Origin: Paulinella micropora
Lineage: Eukaryota > Cercozoa > Imbricatea > Euglyphida > Paulinellidae
Length of the DNA stretch: 64,000 nt
Direction of reading: 5' to 3'
Assembly (NCBI GenBank): GCA_019918135.1
Contig: WBZZ01003223.1
Span: 122,001-186,000, forward strand
Position numbers and translations under genes: made by a program
Notes under the pieces: generated by a model
Databases searched by the model: none
What the model was told of the DNA's origin: nothing
What the model saw: only the letters and a program-made list of their open reading frames with translations
Shown here: positions 1 through 8,458 of the stretch, in pieces
Position numbering within the stretch: the first letter of the stretch is position 1
Layout: every line of letters starts with the position of its first letter

Positions 1-202
1 ACTGTGGCAAACAAACCATAGCCGTCTAGCAAAGTCTGCATTGTTCACAAGAAGTTAGCTACAAATTTCTAGCCCCCGGCGAAAAGAAAGGAAGCAAGTT
101 GGATATTTTCTTTTTGAAATCTGTAGTTTAATTTCTAGTCACAAAAAATTAAAGTCACCAGTGTCCTCAGCGAAATCGCGTGCTTTTAATTAAATCAGCG
201 CT

Positions 203-865
203 TTAGACCGTGTCGTCGGAGTCTGATTCGTCGCCCGTGCCCGGCGGCAGCTCGTGCAAGATTGCCGACGCAGTAGCAAGCGGCTTGTCCTTGATTTTCT
301 CGTACTCGTGCTCCCACGCGTAGAAGACCTGGCAGCCGGCCGGCATTTTCTGTCGAAGGTAGTACATGCGGGCCATCGTCTCCCGGTGCAAATCTCGGTT
401 GAGACGTCCACTGACAGGCGACCGGCCCTCGGCGTACTTGGGATGCCCGGGAGGAAAGCCGTGGTACGCGTTTCCGTGGTATTCGTACACACAGTTCCTT
501 GCAGCGTCGTAGCCGTCCAACAGCAACTTCGTACCCGGGACTTGGGTTTCGGACCCCTGTAGCACACTAGTGCCGTTCACAAAGTGCTTGTGCTGGATCT
601 GGCAGCCCAGCGCGTGTTCGAGCCTGTCCCACAACCTGCACGCCGCGATCGAGCAGCCGGCGGCTGGCTTAGGAATCAGCCCGCGTGCAAACGCGTGCTG
701 TGCACACAGGCGCTTGGCGCGCCCCTGCTCATCCGCAAATTTTGCATGTTTTTTAGAGCCAGCTGGGCGCGGCACGCAGCGATTTTTTTTTCTCGAAGGA
801 CATTTCGGCAACAACGAAATGTCAAAGGAAAATTTTCGGGGAAGGGCGGGCGGGCACAAGCACAA
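203..865 (-). CDS. Vsr/homing-type endonuclease domain protein, array copy 1
   Basis: The C-terminal two thirds match the nuclease fold found in many eukaryotic virus and mobile-element proteins related to very-short-patch-repair enzymes: a QHKH segment, then LLLDGYDAARNCVYEYHG with the acidic and YEYHG core, AYHG, an N-x-x-LHRETMARM helix, and an end strand with FYAWEHEYEK. Residues D, E and H in this block are the expected metal or DNA-contact residues (family knowledge, not tested). The tail is acidic (DESDSDDTV), unusual for a nuclease. No ATG opens the frame; 865 is a TTG, and the only methionines are internal, so the true start or a first exon is unresolved. It is divergent from the glycine-rich gene, with a C-tract between them. 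Role could be DNA repair, mobile-intron homing or recombination. Confidence 0.7.
   Translation of the reverse strand: MCLCPPALPRKFSFDISLLPKCPSRKKNRCVPRPAGSKKHAKFADEQGRAKRLCAQHAFARGLIPKPAAGCSIAACRLWDRLEHALGCQIQHKHFVNGTSVLQGSETQVPGTKLLLDGYDAARNCVYEYHGNAYHGFPPGHPKYAEGRSPVSGRLNRDLHRETMARMYYLRQKMPAGCQVFYAWEHEYEKIKDKPLATASAILHELPPGTGDESDSDDTV
799..823. repeat. Hairpin related to the 287-bp repeat family, copy 1
   Basis: A perfect 9-bp inverted repeat (GACATTTCG / CGAAATGTC) with a 7-base loop. The flanks (a T-run, then CGAAGGACATTTCGGCAA, then a GGGCGGGCGGG stretch) match the left arm of the large hairpins at 52568-53858, so this is probably a degenerate relative of that repeat lying inside the 5' part of the nuclease frame. 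The same hairpin is at 15397-15421 and 29964-29988. Confidence 0.75.
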
Positions 866-901
866 AGTGATAGTGGCCCCCCCCCCTCCCCGTCTTTATT
901 T

Positions 902-1747
902 TTGCTAGTAGACGGTGTCAGCGTGCGCGACCTGGCGACCAAACTAGCGGAACTGAATGCGACCGTGGCCGCGCAAAGCAATCATATCCGCGAGCTACAG
1001 GAACTTGTGCGACGACTCGTGCGGCTAGAAGAACTGAACAACTCTGTCACCCAGCGCCACGAGCTGCCAGCGGCGCGCTCGCCCGTCGTCACCTTCCTGG
1101 AGTCGGGCTCGGGCGTGTTCCAGCTGTTGCCACAGACTAGATACCTTCGCGTGCGTCTGCTCGGAGGCGGAGGAGCGGGTGGTCCAGCTGGGCTATGTGG
1201 CTCTACCAGCCGAGGTGGTGATTCAGTGTTCGGCGAACTCGTGGCTGGGGGAGGCGGGGCGGGTGAAGGGTGGTATGAGAAATGTTCTGGCTGTGGACCA
1301 CAAACCGTAGACAGCTGTCGTGTTGGGTCCGGTGGACAAGTGGTGGCAGGTTTGCTAGCATTTCCAGGCACCGCCATTCTCGGTGATAGTGCCCCGAATG
1401 TGAACTGCTTATATCAGAGCCTTAGAGAGGGGGCAGGCGCGAGGACACGATTTGGGGTGGGAGGGTGGTGTTACGATTTTTTCGACCCTGGCTGCGATCT
1501 ACAAGCGGCCAATCTCACGGGCGCGGGAGGCGGCGGTGCACGTGGGGTCGATACTTTTTTATCTAAACCTTTCTACGGATCGGGCGGAGGCGCGGGCGGT
1601 TTTTTGGACGTGCTCATCTTGCAGCCCGCACGAAATTACACCTACGCGGTCGGCGCCGGAGGCAGCGTCAGCGGCCCGGCCCGAAGCTTGGTAACCTGTT
1701 ACCGGAAGCCGGGGGCGGGCGGCTCTGGGTTTATCGAGGTTTCTTAG
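902..1747 (+). CDS. Glycine-rich fibre-like protein with N-terminal coiled coil, array copy 1
   Basis: About 281 residues. The first 50 residues form a heptad-like helix (LATKLAELNATVAAQ, IRELQELVRRLVRLEEL), a likely trimeric coiled coil. The rest is rich in glycine (LLGGGGAGG, VAGGGGAGEG, GSGGGAGG) and ends with GAGGSGFIEVS. This pattern resembles the glycine-rich domain of phage tail-fibre tips and of some giant-virus fibre or surface proteins, so a structural or host-recognition role is plausible but inferred. The frame contains no methionine at all; it opens right after a C-tract and a TTTTTGCTAG sequence that looks like a splice acceptor, so the start codon probably lies in an upstream exon or initiation is non-ATG. 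Confidence 0.65.
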   Translation: MLVDGVSVRDLATKLAELNATVAAQSNHIRELQELVRRLVRLEELNNSVTQRHELPAARSPVVTFLESGSGVFQLLPQTRYLRVRLLGGGGAGGPAGLCGSTSRGGDSVFGELVAGGGGAGEGWYEKCSGCGPQTVDSCRVGSGGQVVAGLLAFPGTAILGDSAPNVNCLYQSLREGAGARTRFGVGGWCYDFFDPGCDLQAANLTGAGGGGARGVDTFLSKPFYGSGGGAGGFLDVLILQPARNYTYAVGAGGSVSGPARSLVTCYRKPGAGGSGFIEVS

Positions 1748-1978
1748 CTGTTTTAATGTCAGTCTTGAGACTTTCTCCTCTGTTTCGACAATTCTCTTAA
1801 AGATATGTGCTAGCACTTAGCCAATCGCACTGTTGTTCTGACAAAAAATAGTACTTGCGCAACTGAAAAAAAAAGAGAAAAACCTTCGCTAGACTAGCTG
1901 TTTAAAAAAATTTAATGAGTCAGACGTTTTTGTTTCCGTCGTAAAAGCACGCTTGGAATAGTACCATTCCTTTTTCAA

Positions 1979-3535
1979 TCAACCAGCACCACGCACTCGC
2001 GCAGCGCTAATGCCATCATCACCGATTGTGTCGTACAAGCCTGCCAATTTCTGCCACGGCTGCGCACCGGCCCCCGGGGTCTGCCGGTCGTAGTACAAAT
2101 AAAGCAACGATAAACCGGTCGGCCGCAACGGCGTGTGTCCTGCCTCGATGTCTGTTAGCAGGCGCTGCAGGCGCTCGAACCTAGACTGCAGCGGCGGGTT
2201 GTGCAGCACGCCATCCACCAGAAAGTAGTGTGGGTTGAAGCGGATGTACACAATTTTCATCTGTCTAAAGTTCTCGTTGGCCGCTAGCGCCGTGTTAATC
2301 TGGAGCATGCGCCCAAGTTCGCACCGGTACCGCCGGTGCGCAAACTCGTCGTTGCACAGCAGCAGCAGACATCTGCGGTCCGCGGGTAGCGACTGGAACT
2401 TAAGCAAATGAAAGTCGGGGCGCGCGCTGACAGTTCCAGTGAACTTTGGCGTAAGCTGGGAGTCGCAGTGCTTGTAGAAGATTGCGTTGGCAAAGTCGCG
2501 GTCGAAGGCCCAGCCCTTGGCCGCAAGAAATTCTGCTAGCTGCTGCTCGCTCTTGAAGCGTTGGGCGATGCCCTCGGTCGTGTGGCAGCGCTGCACATGA
2601 TCGTCGAGCGATCGTGCTGTTGGACAGCGCGTCGTGCACGCGATCAGGCCCTGGGTACCGTCGTACTCGGCCGTGCTAAACGATGCAAAGAACATAGGTG
2701 CTGCCAGCTTTTGCTCTCTTCGTGCCTCCGCTCGTGTCTTTTGAGATGGCAAGATCTTGTTAAAACAATCACCACATTCAGTACATGTAAACGGCTTTTT
2801 GCCCGTGTGCGTCCGCATATGTTTTTGGAGAGTGCCAGATTCTGCAAAGCAACCACCACATTCAGTACAAGCGAACGGCTTCTCTCCCGAGTGCGTCCGC
2901 ATATGTCTTTTGAGATGGCTAGCTTGCACAAAGCGCTTGTCGCATTTAGTACACGCATAAGGTTTCTCGCCAGTGTGCGTCCGAACGTGCTCTTTTAGAG
3001 AGCCAGAGGTTGTAAAGCAACGGCCGCATTCAGTACACGCGAACGGCTTCTCTCCCGTGTGCGTCCGCACGTGGCTTTGGAGAGCGTCAGAGGTTGTACA
3101 GCAATAGTCGCATTCAGTACACGCGTACGGTTTCTCGCCAGTGTGCGTCTGCATATGTCTTTTGAGAGCGCTAGATCCTGTAAAGCAACCGCCACATTCG
3201 GTACATTGGTAGGGCTTCTCGCCAGTGTGCACGCGTTTGTGCTCTGTCAGCTGACTAGGTCTTGCAAAATGTTTGCCACATTCAGTACATGTATACGGTT
3301 TTTTGAAGACTTCGTCCAGCAGGCTTTTCTTCTTTTGGCGATTAACGAGCTCGTTCTCCGCACAAATTGGAGCGTCCACTTCACCAGTTGCTGAGTTGTC
3401 CGCCGTTACAGCGAGAGGTAGGGTATTCTGCTCTTGTTCATGTTGGCTTCGCTGTTGCTTATGCGGGCGCTGCTCTGCCTGCAACTCGTTTCTGTGCATG
3501 CATTCTAGCCACAGCCTGGCGTGGCTGTCATCGTC
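1979..3535 (-). pseudogene. C2H2 zinc-finger / PD-(D/E)XK-like nuclease gene, array copy 1 (partial)
   Basis: Same gene as the copy reaching 32942, but cut on its 5' side by the array junction; the first in-frame ATG is at 3499. It carries tandem C2H2 fingers joined by HTGEKP linkers, then a domain with ARPDFHLL, a CNDEFAHRRYRCELGRM core and YIRFNPHYF, the pattern of a PD-(D/E)XK-like nuclease family seen in large DNA viruses. The last classical finger reads differently here from the other copies, so this copy is probably altered as well as partial. It is convergent with the glycine-rich gene. Confidence 0.75.
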
Positions 3536-4016
3536 CCGAACGCGCGCCCTCGCTCGCGGCGTTCGGGGACCAGCTCTTCGTCAGCGGCTACGAGCACGGC
3601 ACGCCTGGCCCCGTGTGGCCCGTGCTGGCGCCACTGCGCACGCCAGCGGCGACAAGTAGCACCACGACCAAAAAAAAAAGCAGAAAAAGGGCACTTCCTT
3701 TTCTGGGGGGGGGGGGGGGCCTTGCTCCCACCACGCGCCTGTTTTCTCTCTCCTTTCCCCCGTCAATTTGTTCTTTCTCTCTCTCGTCCCCCGCACTCTG
3801 GCTCACTCTTTCCCCCACCCCGCCATTGGCCCCCCCCCCCCGACACCTTTCGCTACAACTCTCGCCCTCCCCCCCCCCTCCTCCACTCGCTCTCGGCACA
3901 CCCCCTGCCCCCGCACCTTCTTCTGGTCTATTTTCCTGCAAAGACAGCCGCGCAACCCTGCACACCCCCCAACAAAAGGCAGGACAGTAACAAAAAAAGG
4001 GGGAGGGACTTCTGCC
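3536..4016. other. Unit left edge: junction DNA and pyrimidine-rich leader, copy 1
   Basis: The first 100 bases after the junction may be a fragment of another gene (a frame with FGDQLFVSGYEHG), but nothing recognisable. The rest is a long C/T-rich stretch with C-homopolymers just upstream of the gene at 4017, the same arrangement seen ahead of most genes here. It is one of the most diverged stretches between the two units. Confidence 0.6.
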
Positions 4017-5123
4017 ATGCACCAGTGCCCCCACTGTCGCACCGTCTATGGCCAGGACCAGCACGGCGTGCTGTGGGTAGCAGAACAGGTCTGCCAAGGC
4101 GAGAAAAGGCTGGCGCCAACGGCTTCGTGCAGGCCAACAAAGTGCTCGGCGCTAGGCTACCAGTGGTGGGAGAAATTCCTCACCGGCTGCTTGCTCGATC
4201 TTTTGGGCGGGCCCGCCACGCCGGACCGGAGTGCATGGACTTACGAAAAGGTGGGGGCTCTGATCTTCGATCTGTTCTGGATGCCCGACGACTACTCGTC
4301 CGTTGTGCGGGACATTAGCACAGCCAAAAAAGTGCCGGACCCGAAAGAGCAAAGAGAGTGGAACAGGGACGGCCCGGAAGCCCGCTTCAAGCTGCTGCTG
4401 TCATTCTTGCGCCATGGGGTTCGCAGTGACCGAGAATACGTGCAACAAGTCGTAAGTCCGCCGGGAAAGGCCGGCGGCCTCGAGAAGCTGGAGTACCTCC
4501 TGAAGGTGGCTGAGGCCAAGGGCTTCCACTTCCCCAACGCAGAGATGCGAGTGCCTATCACTCTGCTGGATTGCCTGAGCAAAGGTAACAAGGGCGGGCC
4601 CAGCGTCTGGGTAGTGTGCGTACAGCGCGGGGGCGACGTGCTTGTCGCCATGTCGGCGAGCGCGCTTGCAGACCAAGCGCGCTACCAATACCACACGGGC
4701 GTACACAAGCCTAGGCCGCGGCACACCCCTCCCCGCTCCGGCCTCTCGCTGCCCCTCCAAAAGTTCGCGGCCGCCGCGCTGGACCTGTGCTTGGGCCCGG
4801 CGCAACGTTACGTGATTGCCAGCCCAGTGCCCGCGATGTGGAAAAGTATAGAAAAGGGAGGGCTGCAAAAGGGTACTGATTACATTGTGCTCGACGCAGC
4901 GCAAAACAGCGGGGGTACACTAGCAATCCAGTGGCCGGGCCCGGACAGTTGCTACCTGCGGCTGGGCGCAAATCACTGTATTTCCGCGACCTCTGCTTGG
5001 TTTGTCTCCAGCAACCAGGCGCTGAAAAGCCAGGCACCGCACTATAGCTGCCAGGGCAAGGAGCGCTGCGAGACCTGCCAAGGGCCCGTCAAGATCCACG
5101 TGCTAAAAAAGCAGGACTCGTAG
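4017..5123 (+). CDS. Unknown 368-aa protein with N-terminal CxxC, array copy 1
   Basis: An ATG at 4017, preceded by GACTTCTGCC, opens a long frame ending in TAG at 5123. The N-terminus MHQCPHCRTVY and a CQGKERCETCQG segment near the C-terminus could each hold half of a zinc site. The middle is mixed alpha/beta with no family I recognise (WWEKFLTGCLLDLLGG, ARFKLLLSFLRH, DYIVLDAAQNSGG). The second unit carries the same frame at 18633 with scattered amino-acid changes and small in-frame length changes but no loss of frame, which supports a real, selected protein. Its promoter is probably the pyrimidine-rich leader. Function unknown. Confidence 0.8.
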   Translation: MHQCPHCRTVYGQDQHGVLWVAEQVCQGEKRLAPTASCRPTKCSALGYQWWEKFLTGCLLDLLGGPATPDRSAWTYEKVGALIFDLFWMPDDYSSVVRDISTAKKVPDPKEQREWNRDGPEARFKLLLSFLRHGVRSDREYVQQVVSPPGKAGGLEKLEYLLKVAEAKGFHFPNAEMRVPITLLDCLSKGNKGGPSVWVVCVQRGGDVLVAMSASALADQARYQYHTGVHKPRPRHTPPRSGLSLPLQKFAAAALDLCLGPAQRYVIASPVPAMWKSIEKGGLQKGTDYIVLDAAQNSGGTLAIQWPGPDSCYLRLGANHCISATSAWFVSSNQALKSQAPHYSCQGKERCETCQGPVKIHVLKKQDS

Positions 5124-5341
5124 CTTCTTTTCTTTTACGGGCCGATCCTTCCCTTTCCCCCCCGCCGTACGGTCTTGGCTTCCTCCCCCCCCCCACTCCT
5201 GCAAAAAAAAACCTACCTGCGCGCCTGAACACCCCCCCTGCCGTTTCCGTTTTTCTCGCCATTTTTCTTCCTGCCGGTGCCCCGTTTCCTGTCTTCTCTT
5301 TCTCACCATATTCTCCCCCGCCGGTTTGTCTTCTTTCAAAC

Positions 5342-5749
5342 ATGAGACTTTCTTGTCGCCTCCTCTCGCACCGCGCTAAGCCTGCTCCAGCCACCAGCAG
5401 CACAAGGCCGCTCGCGCCGTTCTTGGTGGGCGTCGGCGCTGCCTTGTGCTGGTGGTTGCTCTTCTTCGTGCTGCTGCCGCGCACAGTCCAACGCTACAAA
5501 CCGTGCAGCCTGCGCGCCCGGCTGTGCAGGGCCGCCGGCGGGGCTCGGACGAGGCAACTGTTTGGTGCCATCTGCACCACTGGCTCCTGTACGTCGGTCT
5601 GGGGACGGTCTTATGCCTGGCGGACTGGCCGTCCTGGTTGCGCTGGGCGGCCTGGGCTTTTCCGCTGTCCTCGTCGTGCAGGGCCTCTGCTACCGGGACC
5701 GCTGCCGCTTCTGCTATGTGCTGCCCCAGCCAACAGTTCGGACGTGTAA
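5342..5749 (+). pseudogene. Small membrane protein, array copy 1 (probably broken)
   Basis: Begins with the same ATG and N-terminus (MRLSCRLLSHRAK) as the copy at 19954 and includes the same strong first hydrophobic segment (FLVGVGAALCWWLLFFVLL). The C-terminal half reads very differently from the other unit and loses its hydrophobic segments, so this copy looks broken once or twice. The other copy is the better guide to the protein. Confidence 0.6.
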
Positions 5750-6197
5750 CATCTCTCAATTCCCCCCCCCCCCCCCCTCACTACCCCGCGCCCGCACGGG
5801 GCGAGCAAGCTTGAAAGGAAAAAAAATACCAGTTTCGTCAAATATTCTTTTAATTAAAAAAAACTTTCTTCAGACACCTCAAATTGTAGGCAATTTTTGG
5901 GGCCGCCCAAGCGCAGCGATGTTTGTTTTTTCTTGGTGAACGTTGGCCTGATATGTTTTGACAGGCGCGCGCCGGTCGTACCCCCCGGCCGTTAGGCAAC
6001 AAGCGTTACGACGAAAAGTCGCGCTCTGCTTTTTTTTTGTCGTAACGCTTGTAGCTCTGAATCGACAGCCAAAAAAAAAAAAGAGATTTTGACGGCGGAA
6101 CTACCTAGGCTGCTGGCAGGACTGACATCCGCGGCCCCCCCCCCCCCCCCACTCTCTCCCGTGCGCAGGGCTAGGCCTCCCCCCCACCCCGGGTGGT
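5750..6197. other. Intergenic, C-tracts and invertible hairpin, copy 1
   Basis: Between the 3' ends of two convergent genes. Contains C-homopolymers near 5762 and 6135, an AT-rich stretch, and the 14-bp inverted repeat at 5999-6052 described separately. No coding frame is convincing. Confidence 0.6.
5999..6052. repeat. Perfect 14-bp inverted repeat with a 26-base loop; loop flipped versus copy 2
   Basis: Arms at 5999-6012 and 6039-6052 (ACAAGCGTTACGAC and its exact complement). The loop contains GCTCTGCTTTTT; in the second unit, at 20611-20666, the arms are identical but the loop contains AAAAAGCAGAGC, the reverse complement. The flanks keep their orientation, so only the loop has turned. 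Confidence 0.9.
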
Positions 6198-7555
6198 TTA
6201 ATAATAAATCAGATGTACCTCCGGTCTTTGGGCCCGGAAGTCTTGTATCTCCTGCAGCGGGATATTCTCAAACCCGAGACGGAGCTTCCGCAGCGGCCGG
6301 CATTGCCGCAAGCCCGCCATGGTAGTAATGTTTTTGCACAGATAGATTTCGAGCTCTTGCAGAAAGCGGCAGTGCTGCAGTCCGGCTATACCGTGTAGGC
6401 CCGAGCATTTCTCGAGAGTTAATTTAGAGAGGACGGGGAAATCGTTTAGGACACTGACGTCCGTGAACCGCGGGCACTCCACTAGGTGCAGTGTGCTCAG
6501 CTTGGGGCAGCCTGTCAGCGAGAGTAGGTCCTCCCTAGCAAGATTGCAATTCCACAGCTTCAGCTCGACTAATGATCCAGGAAACCTTAACACATTGCTG
6601 AAGGACTCGCGGCTGCAGCCCGTGAGCGTAACACTGAGTGTCCCGAGCGGGAGCGCGGACAGTACCCCGAGGTTCGCGCCCGTCATGCCCGTGCTGCAGT
6701 CTAGCAGGTCTAAATGCCGCAGTGTTTTTATAGACTGTAAGAGCTCCAAGCCAGAATCTGGTAGATCCCAAATGCTCATCCGCTCCAGATGTGTGAGCTG
6801 GCAAAAGCAGCGCGGGCTCCCTCATTGGTAAGATAATGTTCTTTGCGCAGGTTCAGCTCCTGCAGTTGCAGGTTCTGCAGTCCCAGGCCAGTGATTCGCG
6901 GACAGTCTTCCAAGTCTAACCGTCGTAGCTCTGCTAACACCGGCAGCGCCGAGTCCGTCAGGTTGACGCAGCGCGACAAAACCAGTCGTTGCAACCCTGT
7001 AAACCTCGGCAGTGCCACCCGCAGTTGGTCGTCAAAAATTGCACTGCTTTCGAGGCGCAACACAGCAACCAAATGGGCGCTCGGCAGCTGCTGCAGACAC
7101 GCGTTTATGTTGGCGTTCTTGACCAGGTTCAAGATGTGAACTTCAGAGAACGCCCGCAGAATCTCTGGCCACGTGGTGCCAAAGACCGCTAACTCTTTCA
7201 CCTCTACCTTGGTGACCAGCGGCACTAGTTGCTCTTGGCTGCGAGCGCTAAGCCAACAGAGGCTAAGACTCTGCAGCGGCTCCCTGGTCGCTTGGCAAAC
7301 GGGGCCAAAGACCGACAGTATTTGTCGGTGCGCGACCAGCTCTGTTTTGAACTCGGGCTGCTGGAAGCCCGCCCAAAAATCAGCCGTCGTGACCACCGCC
7401 CGGAAATCTGTGCACACGAGTTGCCAAGCAGCGGCCTCGGGGGCGCCCGCTAGGTCCCTGATCATAGCCCAAACGTCCAGAGGCAAAAGCAATGGAACTG
7501 CATGCAGATGTTGTGCCTTCTGGCGTTTCACCCCCGAGTTTTGCGAAGACGACAT
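6198..7555 (-). pseudogene. F-box / leucine-rich-repeat protein, array copy 1 (about one break)
   Basis: Starts at 7555 with MSSSQNSGVKRQKAQ, a basic probable nuclear-localisation segment, followed by an F-box (LLLPLDVWAMIRDLAG ... WQLVCTDFRAVV) and then many degenerate Cys-containing LRRs (LQRLVLSRCVNLTDSAL, LRRLDLEDCPRITGLGL, STLHLVECPRFTDV). F-box/LRR proteins act as substrate receptors of SCF ubiquitin ligases through SKP1. A viral copy would redirect host ubiquitination (inference). The gene is in two overlapping frames, so it looks broken about once. The C-rich leader lies at about 7660-7680 on the plus strand as a G-run. Confidence 0.8.
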
Positions 7556-7768
7556 ACTCTTTCTTTTTCTTGCAAGAAGGAAGCTGGACGTAAACGGAAA
7601 AAAAGGAATCGGCGCAGTAAAAGAAAATTTCTCCACTCTTTGTTGTTAAATACAAATAAAGGCGGGAGGGGGGGGGGGGCTCTGGCATCCCCAACTAGGC
7701 GGGCGGGGAAAATGTTGTGAAATCTGGTAATCTTATTTTAAAAAAACGCAGCACCAAAAAAAAAGGAC

Positions 7769-8155
7769 ATGTTCCGAAAAAAGAGCAAGGTTTATTGCCT
7801 TCAACAGGCCGCCAAAAAGGAGTGGTTCAAAGATTTCTTGTATGGCCTGAAGAAGCAGGTTTTGCCTTCTGTGCAGCAGCTTAATCCTGCAATTTTCAGT
7901 GACTGGCCAGACGAGGATACAAACGCGGTAAACGATTTTCTTGGCACGTACAAGCCAGCCAAAGAGAAGTACCATTCACTGAACCCGCAAGCATTCCTGA
8001 ATATTCTACGCAGCAGTCTTTCGCCACGAACAGGGTGTCGAATGTGGGTTGCGCACAAGAGCGGCCGTTGGTTCGCGATCCGTCCAATGTTCAGACAGTG
8101 CTGCGCCACACGCAATAGTAGAGTACGTTCACCATTACGGCGCAAACGAAGCTAA
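7769..8155 (+). CDS. Small basic protein, array copy 1
   Basis: ATG at 7769 right after an A-rich stretch. 128 residues, Lys/Arg-rich at both ends (MFRKKSKVYCLQQAAKKEW; LRRKRS). The centre (FSDWPDEDTNAVNDFL, YKPAKEKYHSLNPQAFL) looks like an ordinary alpha-helical protein. The second unit has the same frame with few changes. A second coding-like frame overlaps its end (8049-8330) in both units. No family recognised. Confidence 0.55.
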   Translation: MFRKKSKVYCLQQAAKKEWFKDFLYGLKKQVLPSVQQLNPAIFSDWPDEDTNAVNDFLGTYKPAKEKYHSLNPQAFLNILRSSLSPRTGCRMWVAHKSGRWFAIRPMFRQCCATRNSRVRSPLRRKRS

Positions 8156-8330
8156 TTCATTGGACCAGGAGATTAAGTCGGCCATCACGGCTTTTGCCCA
8201 AAAGAAATACCAGCTACTCCGACAACAGAAATTGCCCAACGATTTTATGGAGCTAAGGGCGACGGAAAACGAACGGCGCAGAATTGTAGAGAAACAGGTG
8301 GAACGCTCGCAACAACGCAGGAAGAGATGA
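8049..8330 (+). CDS. Helical Lys/Glu/Arg-rich frame overlapping the small basic protein, copy 1
   Basis: A second frame that looks coding (NSLDQEIKSAITAFAQKKY, ATENERRRIVEKQVERSQ), strongly helical, ending at 8330. It has no ATG start; 8049 is TTG. The same overlap is kept in the second unit (22687-22968). It may be the end of the preceding gene reached by splicing, an old break shared by both units, or a separate gene. No function assigned. Confidence 0.45.
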   Translation: MRTRAAVGSRSVQCSDSAAPHAIVEYVHHYGANEANSLDQEIKSAITAFAQKKYQLLRQQKLPNDFMELRATENERRRIVEKQVERSQQRRKR

Positions 8331-8458
8331 GAAGAAATTCGCATTGTAAACAAAGTTTCTTAAAATGTACAACAACAACATGTTTTTTAATTAATTAAAA
8401 AAAAAGCTCACGAGCTCTGTTTTCTTTTCCTCTATTTCCTACCCGCGCGCGCCACTTT

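Noticed and set aside
3521-5123. Long plus-strand frames reaching upstream of the ATG at 4017 or 18633 (over 450 codons)
   Set aside because: The upstream part is low-complexity C/T-rich DNA and differs between the units; the conserved protein begins at MHQCPHC.
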